DNA of 64,000 nt. Origin: Enchytraeus crypticus. Taxonomy: Eukaryota; Annelida; Clitellata; Enchytraeida; Enchytraeidae. The stretch is taken from positions 855,501-919,500 of the forward strand of contig CAJHZI010000438.1 in the NCBI GenBank assembly GCA_905160935.1. Reading direction: 5' to 3'. A program made the position numbers and the translations under genes. The notes under the pieces are model-generated. The model saw only the letters and a list, made by a program, of their open reading frames with translations. It was not told the DNA's origin and searched no databases. Below, piece after piece: positions 47,262-60,069 of this stretch. Within the stretch, counting starts at the first letter, position 1. Each line of letters begins with the position of its first letter.

Positions 47262-47345
47262 TCTCTCTCTCTCTCTAGCGTTCTGCCAAGTGGCAGGTCC
47301 AGCGTACAATTTCCTACTTACATGTTACTTTTTACGCTCCACAAA
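47262..47345 (-). repeat. Rep-S 3' end
   Basis: (CT)n, then AGCGTTCTGCCAAGTGGCAG, GTCCAGCGTAC. The hairpin CTGCC-AAGT-GGCAG is intact. Confidence 0.7.
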
Positions 47346-49814
47346 AAGCATTCACAAAAGCGATTGAAATAGAAAATTCAGAGTCAATAAGTAATTCAAT
47401 TATTGATTTATTGAATTTTATTATGAAAATTTTATTTAGCCAGCCTTATTATGCAGCAATTTTTATTGCTGATCCCGCGATGTTATGCGTAACTCTGGTA
47501 TATCTGAAATGATTATCTAGGACATTGCCTGCTGGAATCCATTAATGTAGAATTTAATACGTTCCTTATTTCACGCCAGGAGGAGTTTAATCCGAAGGAC
47601 AGATGCGTTTGAATTATCTCAAGAAGTAAAAAGCGAAGATTGTGTAACTTATAAACTTTCAGATAAGAGAATATCTACACCTGGAAATAGACAGCAAAAG
47701 TGTAACGCAAGTTTATAAGATTTCAACCATTGAAAGTTGATCCTAAAGCGGGGACACCAAGAGAAGAGTTAACTATAGACTTTATTGCTATACATGTAGA
47801 GTAATTGTGGTATGTTATTTGTAAGGCTTTTTACGCATATAGACACACATTAACTTTGTGTACTTATGCTGACGTCTTGATATTATTCACTCATTAAAAG
47901 TTACACTTTTGACTAAATGAGGAGGAAAATTATAATTTTGTCTCGGGTAATAAGGAGTAACAACAGCAATAATAATCTTAATTTAAAACTTTAATTAAAA
48001 ATAAAACATTTTATGGTAGCCTAATATCTAACTAATGCGCCTGTCTTTTGTATTTCTTATTGTCAACTTGTGGATTTTTTAGATAAATTTTATCTGTTTG
48101 TTAATATTTGAATTCCAATTATAGAAATCAAATAATAAAGAATTAATACGTATGTCCTATTATCGATCTTTCTTGCATATTTGGATCTAATAGAATTCAG
48201 ACCCACTTGAAAATTAAGCCGTGGATATTTTATTATATTATTTCATTAAACTTAATTTCATTTATAATTTATTTTATTTTATAATTTACAATAAATTTAT
48301 TTTAATAATTTTAAACTCAAAATTTGCAAATCTCCAGATATACTACACATCATTTTAGGTAGCTTTAGTCTTTCGATGAGGTGGCCAACATTTACAATTT
48401 AATATTTTATAAAGTAGCGCCAGACAAAAGCTTAACACTAAAACCTAGAAGATATAATTGTTAATATAACTCTGTAAATTGTCCCATTTATATAGATATA
48501 TGATCCTTTAGATCGTTTTACGCCATTATCTATACACTTTATTTCGTATGATAGCGAAAGTTAGGTGAACAGAAAATTATAAAAGAGTATTTGCGTGTGA
48601 AATCGATGACTGCCATTTTAATTTCATGAATTTAACTTCATACTCATTTGATTTTCTTTTCTTTTTTCTATTTTGTTGTGATGACAAAATTCTCCCAGTG
48701 ACCGTACCTTTATTTAGCTGAACAAAGATTCGCTTTAGAAAAATCTCACATCTCTCTTCAGAAGTTAGGGAAACACTAAAAGAATATTGGTTGTTTAGAT
48801 CTAGTTCCTTGGGGATAATGCTGAGTCATAGGAAGATATCTGCACTTAAGACCTGCAGTATACTACACTTAACAAAACATACATGTGGAGTGTCCAGATT
48901 CTCTGTGTGTGCATTCAAAGCATCGTCTACTGAAACTGATAGAAAAATAACTCCACTTCATTGACAGACCTTTGTAAAGTCTGGCTTTAAAATTGCCTTA
49001 CATGCAATGTATGCTCTGTAAGATTAGGTTAATAATTTGAACTTTCAGTAAAAGTGAAACAATGCAGCAAGGACAAAGTTTTATTTCTCATAAAATAGGC
49101 TAATTTTATAGACCAGGTAAGTAAGTTAGATGGGACATCAATTTAATGGACCTGCACTGTTTTAGAGCTGACCTATTGTCAGTGGTAGCCAAACTACCAA
49201 CAACACAAAAGCTTGTGTTTTGTTAGAGTGAAAAGGCTATTTAGTGTGTGTTAACATTTCGTTGAGGACGTCATGGCATTTCAATTCAAATTAAATTATA
49301 CAGTAGATACATAAACACCACTCAAGAAAATATATTTCCGTTTCTTTCCTTCTCTTTGAAAATCTGAGCCTGCTTAAAATTTAAAGCATGTCAAAACAAA
49401 ATAATTGGGTACTGAATATGGAAAATATTTCTGTATTTTATTGAAGAATGGATAACATAGACTTCCACAAACGCTATAGGCCTATCAATGGCCTAGTAGC
49501 AACAGGTTAAGCTAGAATAGAATCGAACGGCATCTTTGCTATGCCTTTTTAAACGACGATCGTTATAGCAGCCTATTTAATTTCTTTGTATCTAGAAATT
49601 TTTCATTTAATTTTATTTAATTTTAATTACACTGTAATATGTTGAAATTATAGACAAAAGCTGAAGTAACTGCAATGTAATTAATCATAACGTATGCGCT
49701 CAGTCAGAACTTCAGTAGTTTACTTAGACAAAATTGTCCTACATTCAGCAACGCCAATGCAGTATTCTGCACTTACGATGAGCACCAAGGAGCAAAAATT
49801 AATCAATCAGCCAA

Positions 49815-49965
49815 CGATAATAAACAACAACAATACGATTAGAATGATGCTGTTGTCCATGGCAACATTGAACACTATGGATCCAAATCAAACCAATGAC
49901 AGCATGAGGGTGGTCATACACGTTGCAAGCAAGAATCAGTGTAATCAATCCAAGGAAGGGTACTA
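49815..49965 (-). repeat. Rep-C copy, diverged, with (AAC)n side
   Basis: AACAACAACAATACGATTAG, ATGATGCTGTTGTCCATGGC, AACATTGAACACTATGGATC, CAAATCAAACC. In reverse it reads hairpin then TTG tail, as at 33725. Confidence 0.65.
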
Positions 49966-49999
49966 ACGGAATTGAAGTTTGCGCGATGTTCTCTTAAAC

Positions 50000-50090
50000 T
50001 ATAATGTCCATAAAGCAATAATGTCCATTAAACGATAATGTCCATTAAACGATAATGTCCATTAGACGATATGTCCATTAAACGGGGCGA
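50000..50090. repeat. 17-bp minisatellite
   Basis: Five units of AAACGATAATGTCCATT. Followed at 50115-50270 by a degenerate ACTAATCTAA tract. Confidence 0.9.
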
Positions 50091-50697
50091 TTTCAAAATC
50101 GATAAGACCAGATTCAATCCAATACACTAATCTACTAATCTTATCTAAACTAATCTAGTCTAATCTAATAGAAACTAATCTAAACTAATCTAATAGACAC
50201 TAATCTAACAGACATTAATCCACTAATGTAATCTAAAGGACACTAATCCAAAAGACACTAATCCAGCTTGAAAGATATGCACTAGCTAAACACATTCAAG
50301 TAAGCACTTGCAATCAATCTGCTTTGAATTTGTCAAACAAATGAGTCCTAATAACTTTATGACGATTGACAATCACGTCTAATCTTTACAGATTTTAAAT
50401 GAGTTTGTCTTAATATGTGCTATCTTAAAACTATTCCCAGATGTGATCAGTCTGAAATTAAGAAGTCGTGACCTCCTGCTTTGCCTATTCCAGCAACTAA
50501 TAAAATTAAAAAAACATCAAAAATAAAAATAATAATAGTAATAATATAGTAAGCTAGTAAAAGAAAACACCAAAAACACTGGTCTGATAATATATTAAAC
50601 TGTCTATAAATCTCAGATTGTCTTATATCTACAGGCAATTTACAGGCGATTATAAATACAAATTAAAGAACAAATATTAATAATAATGATCTAGCCG

Positions 50698-50990
50698 CTA
50701 CCGCGATATGTCCTTTGGGTATGAAGTTGTTCCGGTGGCCATTGAAGCAATGAATCCCGATTGAGTTGACTTCATTAATGGCATAGGAAGGCTAATTGCG
50801 GAGCGAACCGGCGACAAGCGAGAGACCTCTTTTCTTTGGCAAATGCTTTCTATGACTTTCTTTCTTTCTATGACCTCTTTTTTCTTGCAAAAATTTAATG
50901 TAGTCTGCTTCAGCAATTCTTTTATTAAGCAGCTAGATGGCCTCGAGTAGCCGGGCGAGGATCCAGCTCGTATTGCTCGAATCATTTTTA
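50698..50990 (+). mobile_element. Retroelement protein relic (C-terminal tail)
   Basis: On the + strand short in-frame stretches read YEVVPVAIEAMNPD, FINGIGRLIAERTGDKRETS and FLWQMLS, which resemble the conserved C-terminal tail of reverse-transcriptase polyproteins common in marine invertebrate genomes (PVAVETLG..., ELGRRI..SGDPRETTFLFQRLS). It is a broken, fragmentary fossil. The element class (non-LTR more likely) cannot be settled from this piece. Confidence 0.5.
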
Positions 50991-51164
50991 TCAAACCTCG
51001 GGTTCTTATTTTTTCCAGAGTACAGCCGGGGTAAATAATAATAATAATATCGTGTGCTATTTAAACTAGACAACCTCTAGATGCAGACTGCGGTTCAATA
51101 CGCTAATTTGATCGATTTCTTTTATGAAACCCAATAAACTTTATGTACACAGCAGAGGCATGAT

Positions 51165-51352
51165 AAGACATGTTCTAAGGAGGTGGGAGGTGTACCAAAA
51201 GAGGTCAATGAAGGTAGAATAGAATAGAATGAAATAGAGGCAGGCCGAGATTATGTATATTAGATGATTTCAAGATCCACTCATATGTGGACATGAAGAG
51301 GAAAGCGAAGTGGAGGCGTTATATTCCATGGATCTGCCAGTAGGCAGTGCAC

Positions 51353-51394
<42 letters not shown>

Positions 51395-51395
51395 T
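51165..51395 (+). repeat. LINE-G 3' end with (GA)n tail
   Basis: ACATGTTCTAAGGAGGTGGG, AGAGGTCAATGAAGGTAGAA, ATGTATATTAGATGATTTCA, CTCATATGTGGACATGAAGA, GGCGTTATATTCCATGGATC, then CTGCCAGTAGGCAG, TGCACTAAG and (GA)n to about 51392. Corresponds to the extreme C-terminus and 3' UTR of the LINE; 5' truncated. Confidence 0.88.
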
Positions 51396-52559
51396 GTGTG
51401 TGTATCTGTGTGTGTGTTAAGCTAAGCTTAACTGTCGGCTAAATGAGATTAAACTTGAAAAAACACAGAATTCAAACCTTCTCGTGGATGACGTGACAAA
51501 AATCCAGTGGAGTCACGTCGGACTAATATATTGCAGAAAATAAATTCATTTCAAAGTGATTTAAATCCACAATCAATCGAGTTAAATAAGCTTCGTAAAT
51601 TAGAAAAAATCATTCCACCTCCCTATTGGCAAACTTTAGCTATAGAATATCTAGAAAAACTATTTCTAAGTATATTTACCTCGATTAACTAGTTAACAGT
51701 AAAGACGTTAAAGCTTTGCAGCCTCAGTTTTCTAGAAAGACCTACTTTTAAATCCGCATAAATATATTAATGTTGCCCATTCATTCGGTATGCAAAATTG
51801 CGGAACCCTACATAATATTACATGCTATTATATGAGAGCATCTTCCAGCACAAGTTTTACCCCACCCATTCCACCCATTTCCTGTCTCTCTCTCCTTATT
51901 CCAGGATTGAGGCTTACTTCTACTGTATAATTTGTACGTGGGCACAGCATTAATTTTTCTCTTAGTTCACTGCGACTAAGACTGTACGAATTGCAGGTGA
52001 TTGCTAGATATAAATATTTGTCTATCAGATGGGTAGAGGTAGTGTTATCATGAACCATATTGGCTATCTACTTGTACTTGCAGATTACTTTGAATGGATA
52101 AAATATTAATTTTATATTCAGACCGTACACTATGTTGTTATCAATATACTGCATGCTTCAGTTAACAAAATTAATCTTAACGGAAGCCCAGTCTAGAAGT
52201 TAAGTATCCTGGAAATTACCTCCAGCTTGGAATCCTTGTAGCTAACACATTTTAACATTTTCAATATAAGTTGAACTTTACCATTAAATTTTATTTACTC
52301 TATTAGATTGAAATTAGATTGAATGATAGCAAATGATATACGACTGGTAGTTGTTGTTACAACGATTAGGCCTAAAAGTTTATTTCATTTCTGTAATATT
52401 TAAAATATCTTATTTAGCAATATTACCCTACGCACTATTGAAATTATTCGAATATCAAACATTAATCAATTACAATTTGCCTTTAAGACGATAATATGGT
52501 ATCCATCTAACTGAGGAAGGCAACGGTAAATTACCTCAGAAGCCATACTTTTACCAGGC

Positions 52560-52720
52560 AATAGCCTACGTAAAGTATGGATAAGGCATAGACTTTGTGA
52601 ATGGATTAACTTGTTGATCTAAGGAGAGCTCTTATGGAGCTAGATTGCAGACTTTGAGTATGAATATGTACCTCGAACCTTCCACTTGGCAGTGCACCGA
52701 AGATAGAGAGAGAGAGAGAA

Positions 52721-52765
<45 letters not shown>
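52560..52765 (+). repeat. Rep-S copy with (GA)n tail
   Basis: GTATGGATAAGGCATAGACT, TTGTTGATCTAAGGAGAGCT, CTTATGGAGC, TATGAATATGTACCTCGAAC, CTTCCACTTGGCAGTGCACC, then a ~75-bp (GA)n tract. Confidence 0.88.
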
Positions 52766-52768
<3 letters not shown>

Positions 52769-54069
52769 TATCATTACTTGCGAACTCCAGTACAATGCAG
52801 CATAGCTAAAGGTCAAAATACCTTTATCTATACTGCATTGTACATTTTGACCTTTAAATATTGTTATCTATTGAGATGCGGTGTAAAACATGAAGTGTTG
52901 CAAGCTTTAAATTGTTCAACGAGTCAGAAATCTACCAGGAATTTCTTGGTGGTATTGACGATCTTTCCTCTATGTCATTGCATTCTTGAGATCAACCGTG
53001 GTGCTGAATTAGTCAATAAAATAAAATAATAAAGTCAATCACAACTGATCAATTTGGGAATCGAGCAATTGATAAAATTAATGTAAAAACCGGACGCACA
53101 GTGGTTTTAATGTCTCAGCCGGATTGGACTCTGACATCATCCTTGTGATAAGAAACCAAGCAAAAAACTCTGAAACCTCTTCTAAAATCAGCAATAATTT
53201 CTTGAGATCCGAAGCTCTCACTAAGCACTCCTGCAGCAGTATCCTCCTACACTAGCACGTGACCTAAGACACGCCCCTACCTGCCTGTAGAACTAGCATA
53301 GGCTCCACCTCCTACATAGGTTCTTTAAACAGCTGTTATATGAACTCTAACCTTTCAACGAGCATAACGTCAAAACGTCAAACTTTAAGTGAAGGTGAAG
53401 TGCGGTATTTGCTCCCGGATTTTGTTTTTCTGAATCAAGATCAGAGAATAATATATTCGTTTATTGCATGAAATCTGACATACCGAAGAAAACGTACAAA
53501 CATACATGAAACAGCAAATAGAAAGTTCAATAATACCATAAAGTCCAAGATATGTGAAAATATTCACACATAGGTTCTGATTCATCGGGAGAGAAATTAT
53601 TTGATCTACTGTTGAGTTCAAGTCTTAGATTATTATCTCAATATAGGCTAAGATCTGCAAATAGTTAGCTTTAATACTATTTATTATAATAGTAGAGTTA
53701 ATACTATTTATTATACAGTTACTATAATGAGAATTGAAACACAATGAGAATTTCACGTCTGTTTTATCTTTCACGGAGGAGCTGGGAGCGAATTGAGATG
53801 CATTCTATCAAAAATGTAGTTGCTTTCGTGAGAACAATTTTGCATTTAGGTTTTGTAGCTTTTTACTTCTGCTATAATCATGTTATACAAAGACTTCAAT
53901 TTAGCAATTCAATTACTTGGTAGAGAAAAACTACAGTAGTGTAAATAGCTAAATAAAATGCAGCAGTTCTTTTTCTTCTGATATGCCATATAAGACGTAG
54001 GCAGAATCTAACGGTTTGACTGAGTTTTTTCATAAGTGAAATATCAATTTATCAAAGCCAATAGTATTA

Positions 54070-54200
54070 TTTCCATCACCAAAGAACTCTTTTAACAAGA
54101 GAACTCTTCCCACAAGAGAAACATTCCACAAGAGAACTACTTTCACAAGAGAACTCTTTCCGCAAAAGAATTCTTTTTACAATAAATCTCTTCCCACAAT
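54070..54200. repeat. 17-18-bp minisatellite
   Basis: About seven units of CACAAGAGAACTCTTCC, drifting to the right. Confidence 0.85.
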
Positions 54201-54291
54201 ATATCTCCCAGTTTCGCCCGTCAAGAATCGGCCTCTTCAACTCTTCGTTACCGTCATAACTTTTATTGAACACTTCTGGCCAGGTACAAAT

Positions 54292-54455
54292 GCCGCACGA
54301 ACAAACATACTACCAGTGCCACATGAACAAACAGACATACTATCAGTGCTATACTAACAAACAGACATACAGCCAGTGCCACACGAACAAACAGACATAC
54401 AACCAGTGCCACACGAACAAACAAACATACTACCAGTTCCACACGAACAAACAAG
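54292..54455. repeat. 30-bp minisatellite
   Basis: About five and a half units of ACGAACAAACAGACATACAA plus CCAGTGCCAC. Divisible by three, so open on both strands; noncoding in my judgement. Confidence 0.92.
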
Positions 54456-54814
54456 GACATATGTTACACAAACAAAATAGTCATACATGTCTACTTACAC
54501 ATATGTTTACGTGATTCATATTCGCTCAAATACCAGGCCACTATGCAAACTTCAACCCCAAGGCTTAAGAATCTTTAAATCGCTCGAAGAGCAGTCAGCG
54601 ATGACGGTTGATCAGTGAGCATAGACGTTATATCTAATGGGCAGAATCACAATAAAACCGTCGCTGTAAACTTGTGCGATTGTAATAAGCAGATAGAAAG
54701 TATAGGATGATTTAAGTGTAGCCTTTGCAGCTACATCTCTGGCTACGGATGTGGTACTCCTATGTGCTTTATATAATAATTTTCCTGCTCATTTACTGCT
54801 TTCTCTCTTTTTGA

Positions 54815-55045
54815 CGTCTCTGACATTGCCTTACGACGAGGAACCGGACATTAAATCCTTATTAGTTGATTTAAAGCCGATGCTTCGATGCATTTAATTT
54901 TTAAGGCGAGCTTTATTGGGGCACTTAATTTATAAATCAACCTATAACAATTTTCATCAAGCAATAAGAATAAGAATTTAACGTCCGGTTCCTCGCCATA
55001 AGGTAATGTCAGGGACTTTAAGTGTACCCCGATACGGATTGCAAG
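54815..55045. repeat. Rep-E pair in inverted orientation
   Basis: Right-pointing copy at 54820-54878: GACGTCTCTGACATTGCCTT, ACGACGAGGAACCGGACATT, AAATCCTTATTAGTTGATT. Left-pointing copy at 54970-55040: AATTTAACGTCCGGTTCCTC, GCCATAAGGTAATGTCAGGG, ACTTTAAGTGTACCCC. About 90 bp separates them. Confidence 0.82.
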
Positions 55046-55089
55046 CGTCAATCCCGTCATTTAGTAGAAGTTAAGTAGACACAGTTCAG

Positions 55090-55134
55090 TAGGAATATGT
55101 ACCTTGGACTTGACACTTGGAAGAACACTAGACG

Positions 55135-55179
<45 letters not shown>

Positions 55180-55330
55180 TCACACACACTCACATATACA
55201 CACACCCACTCACATACACTCACATACACTCACATACACCCACATATTCACGTACACTCACATACACTCACATACACTCACATACGCACTCACATACACT
55301 TACGTACACTCACACACACACACTCACAAA
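55090..55330 (+). repeat. Rep-S 3' end followed by (CA)n tract
   Basis: GGAATATGTACCTTGGACTT, GACACTTGGAAGAACACTAG then a 200-bp CACA/CTCACATA tract. Here the tail is CA-based instead of GA-based. Confidence 0.7.
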
Positions 55331-56734
55331 CTCACATACGCTGTAGTCTCGCTCAAACATCTGGATGAGCAGCATTGTATGACGTCAGGCTGATGATATC
55401 AGCTGTTGAGGGCGGAGCTAAGAATTTAGAAGTACAATAACAACAACAACAGTAACAGCAACAACAACAACCATGAGAGCCAACCCTCAATGGAGATGCT
55501 AGGTAACCTAGTAAAACTAACCCCTTATGTGCTGCTATCTGGTTACGCTGTGGCTATTAATGCACATTGACCTTCATTACCTATAATTCAGCTTAGGATA
55601 TCAGTGATATTGTATTGTAGTTATCATAAAAGAGGTGTTTTTAATATTATGAATCTAATTAGATTCCTTAGCTCAGGTTAAAATATCAGGCATTCAAATT
55701 AATTTGTATCGTCACCCATGAATACCGAATTGACTAGAAAACAAAGAAAGATACGAGCTATAAGATACAAAAGTTTATGCAAAAGAATCAATGCAAATCT
55801 AAAATCCGAAAAAATCAGTTCAATGATACACTATTAACAGAGAGAGGATTTCGACGAATTATGATTATAAAATGCGATGCGCAATCTAAAACGCAGAAAG
55901 GACATAGCATTAGCAATTGGAATAACTCTATTATCATCATTGCCATATCATCATTATCATGTATATCTTCATTATCATCATTACGTTTAGTTTTACTAAT
56001 CAACATTATCTTAATTACCATAGCTTCATTGTCATCGATATGACATTTCATTCATATTTATCAATATAACATCACTTGAATTAGAGTCCGATTCATATTC
56101 TATGATAGGTGCCCTACAACTGTTGATGCAACCTGTTCCAGCTGCACTCTAGTTAAAGGTCCTTTCTTTTTACACATTTTAGAAATTTAACAAGTGCTAC
56201 CATCTGTTGAGTGCTACAAACTATTACATCATTCGAATACTGTAAGAGCTACCATCTGACGAGCAATGTCATAAACACAAAACTATTTGAATATTTCTGC
56301 AGCAGTTTGACTGCTGACATCTTCTGAATAAAAGATAATGCTTAAAACTAGAATTTAAAGGGCTACTAGGGCCTTCTTTTTAAATTGTAGGTTTCAATGT
56401 GGCTGGATTTCGCAATTACAAGTCAGAAACAAATCACTTCTAAAAACGATATACAATGCTTAAACTTGGTCGTTCATTATTAGTAATTATTAGAATTTAT
56501 TATTATTATTGAACAACCCAGAATTCATCATAAAGTTTTCTTCTAGTAAATGTTTTTTCAAATACTTAATAATAACCTTCAATTACACAAACGAATATAC
56601 TATTAACGACGAACCGACTACGTAAAGTGATACATTGATTATGGTATCCACTACGTCTTCTATTCTCCTCCATAAATATTTTGCAGTTTTTTTGCATATT
56701 TTGCAGTTTCTATCTCAGCTTAATACAAATCAGT

Positions 56735-56828
56735 CATATCACTCCCCCTCTCTATCTCTCCTTCTCTAGCCCTCCCTCTATCTCTCTCCCTACCTCACTC
56801 TCTCTCTCTCTCTCTCTCTCTCTTTCTA

Positions 56829-56892
<64 letters not shown>
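56735..56892. repeat. (CT)n and (CTAT)n microsatellite
   Basis: Long CT tract ending in CTATCTATCTATC. Confidence 0.95.
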
Positions 56893-57206
56893 CTGTGTTC
56901 TATTGCTGTCTCGCTCAGAAGGAGCACTCCATTGATCAGCAGTTAGATCAGATCGGAGAGCTGAGCCTTTGACATGCTCTAATGTAGGCTTTACCATGTG
57001 AATATGTTCTTCCAAAAATACTTAAGTTTTAGTGAATCAATTCGAAAATATATAAAATTTATTTTCAATAGAATATGTTAATAATTTTAGAACTAGCATT
57101 CAATAGGATGATATTGGCCACATACTCGTGTGGTTTATGAATCAGAACACTTTAAGCATTAGGCTATCAAACGCTTTACTGTTCTTACCATATAAATTAT
57201 AATATT

Positions 57207-57301
57207 AGTCCAGTATGATAGACTTATGTCTAGTATAATAGACTTATGTTTTCCAGTATAATAGACTTGTGTTTTCCAGTATGATAGACTTATGTTTTCC
57301 A
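57207..57301. repeat. ~24-bp minisatellite
   Basis: Four units of AGTATAATAGACTTATGTTT plus TCC. Confidence 0.88.
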
Positions 57302-57519
57302 AAAGACTTCTTGCACAATGATTGTGAAATATTGAAGACTTCAGACCGTGTAGAATGGATTTGTCAATCTTACACATGATTACAGAAACATGTGCATCTT
57401 AGTTTAGTCTTATGTTTAACATGCTCATTGCTCATATCCTGAGGCTATGGAATTCAGAAATCAATTAATGTAATCTTTCTGACACATCATCACTTTATTA
57501 GTAGTAGTACTTGTATTGC

Positions 57520-57965
57520 AAACTGTTTAATGTTAGTAATAGTGTGTTGTATTAGTAATGCTGTCTAGTATTAGTAATAGTCTACCGCATTATGCTGTTT
57601 AGTATTGGTAACAGCCTATAGGGTATTATACACTGTATTACGTATTGTTTAGTATTAGTAATAGTCTACCGCATTATGCTGTTTAGTATTGGTAACAGCC
57701 TATAGGGTATTATACACTGTATTACGTATTGTTTAGTATTAGAAATAGTTTACTGTTTTACATACTGTATTATATTCATTCCGTTTAGTATTAGTAGTCG
57801 TCTACTGTATTACATACTGTTTAGCATTATTAATAGTATATTGTATTAAATATTGTTTAATATTAGTCATAGACTATACGGTTTTATACACTGTATCGTA
57901 ATACAGTATTGTATTAGTATTAGTAGTAGTCTACTGTATTACGTACTGTTTAGTATTAGTAATAG
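57520..57965. repeat. Minisatellite with exact 84-bp duplication
   Basis: Degenerate units built on GTATTAGTAATAGTCTACTG and TATTACGTACTGTTT. Within it 57567-57650 and 57651-57734 are identical 84-bp blocks, a very recent duplication in an older array. Confidence 0.92.
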
Positions 57966-58019
57966 TCTTGTGTATTCTTTTCTGGCTTTCATTTCTCACA
58001 CGTTCTCATTAATTCTATT

Positions 58020-58130
58020 TTATCATTTATTGTCTGATTTGGTGTTCGAACCTCGATCACTTGTTCATTCCAACAAAAGGCTGCGCACTTAACCACTAGG
58101 CCACTATCTCTTCGTAAGCTGCCACTGCTT
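58020..58130 (-). repeat. tRNA-like SINE head, unassigned
   Basis: On the - strand GTGGCCTAGTGGTTAAGTGC is box A-like and ATCGAGGTTCGAACACC is box B-like, about 40 bp apart. It does not match SINE-A or SINE-D in detail. No tRNA cloverleaf or intact acceptor stem was found. Confidence 0.55.
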
Positions 58131-58547
58131 CTAGCGCTCTTTATGCCGCTGCTATTTCACTCAAAGGCGATGTGGTATCTCTTTCAATGTTCCTCCATGT
58201 TTGTTTACATTCGACTCTCAATATCAATATCCGAACAATCGAGAAGAAAGAAAGAGAAATGTCAATGAAATCTCCGGCGATCTCATTCCTTTCCATTGGA
58301 ATCAAATGCAGTGCTATGACGATGTAGTCTTCACCAATGTTTTCCTGCATACCCAAGGCGCAAATGACGCTTCAGTACGAAAAACATAGTATCTTCATAT
58401 TTATTAAGAATCGAATATACTGGAACTTATTAAAGATCTCACCGCTTGCCTTGAATCTTGGACTTGCACTGTTTTGATCTCGCTTTCTCTTGTGGTTTCT
58501 GTGTATTCAGCCGTCATCGTGTGATGCTTTGGCTCCTGTTTATGTAG

Positions 58548-58622
58548 GGTCTGCAAGAGACGTCCCTGACATTGCCTTATGGCGAGGAACCGGACGTTAA
58601 ATTCTTATTGATTGATTGATTT
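58548..58622 (+). repeat. Rep-E copy with (GATT)n tail
   Basis: GACGTCCCTGACATTGCCTT, ATGGCGAGGAACCGGACGTT, AAATTCTTATTGATTGATTG. The best copy; the tail tetranucleotide follows directly. Confidence 0.82.
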
Positions 58623-59454
58623 TACTCATAGTATACACTATACAGGACATCTCGTCTACATGTATATTGACCGCTGCAGCTGTCATGCTGTAGCTATGCA
58701 CATTTTGGGCATGTACACTTAGATGGCACCTAAGTAAACGTAACTTAATTATACAGTGATGTCTAACAGTAATGTAAACGTCGCGTTGTGTCGGTAAAGT
58801 AGTTAGTATCCGGTTTTTCTGCATTGAAAACGAAGGGTTTTTATTACAAAAGCCTCAATTTTTGGTACGTAAAAACACCTAAAGAAACCTAAACTTTTAT
58901 TGAAAGTGAAGCCAGTAATTAGGCAACATTTAAGATGATAGGTATGGGTTTAGAAGTGCTTTTATATAATTATCTTAGATGAGTTAAATAAGTCTGAAGA
59001 ATTTCTAAAAAGTAAGGCTGTGTTGAGTTCATCTGTTACATGCTCTCAAAGAAGTACTAGATATTATATTTATTTTCAGCAAAGACACAAAATGCATAAA
59101 CGACATAAATAGCAATTCCTACATCTAATGCGAGAACAATCGTTGGTCAGTGTCGATACAAAATATTATATCTAGCTGACTACCATGAAATGAGATAGCA
59201 GATTATATGCTTTAATCATGCCTTGGACCTCCGAAAAAGCAACAACTCAATATGGTCCATTTTTGTCAACTTATCGAGATTTTGAACAGGTCAATAATTA
59301 CTCCGAGTCTTTTGTTTCACACGCTGATACCTCTCTATCTAACTCTGCCCTCGCTACAATAGCAACAATAACCTCGGGCACTGAATCAAACTAAACAATC
59401 TCTGACATCTACTCGTTGTTTCCAAACCTTCTTGTGCTACACTGGTCTCTGAAT

Positions 59455-59670
59455 GAATGAATGAATCAATGAATCAATCAATTAATCAAACATCCATTCA
59501 TTAGGTTGATTCATTAGAAAATAATAAATCATTCAAAATTAGAAATAATTCATTAGATTGATTGAAAACAATTAATCAATCAACCAATCAATCAATTAAT
59601 TACCAAATCAAACAATAAAGCCACCAATCAACCAAGCAATTAACCAATCAAAAATCAATCAATGCATGAC
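59455..59670. repeat. (AATC)n microsatellite
   Basis: Degenerate AATC/AATG tract. Confidence 0.9.
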
Positions 59671-60069
59671 GAGATTTAAACGAGTTCTTATTACAGACAG
59701 CAGGATTAATGAATGGATATATAGATTGCTGCGTGGAGAGTCAAAGGAATTGGAATAGTGGGAAGACATGTTTGTAGTAATTCGAAGAAACGAGGAAGAC
59801 AATCAACTTTTCAATGGGGCACTGGTTAGCATGTTGAACTGCCTAATAGCTATAATTTAAGTCTACGACAATATCTATCAGTAATTGATTGATAAGTAGC
59901 CTATTAGAGCTGTTAAGTTGTAACGATTGCAATATTTATATTAGTTAATTTTCTGAAAATTAACGACTAAATAATCGCTAGATGAATTGGAGTTAATTTT
60001 CCACCAATTTCATACTTGTAAAGCTAAGTTCTTTAATAAGCAAATAATTTCTGGACAGGAAATCAGAGG

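Noticed and set aside
58141-58389. Overlapping open frames on both strands in slightly GC-richer DNA
   Set aside because: No family similarity and no convincing donor/acceptor; could be an untranslated exon but nothing shows it.
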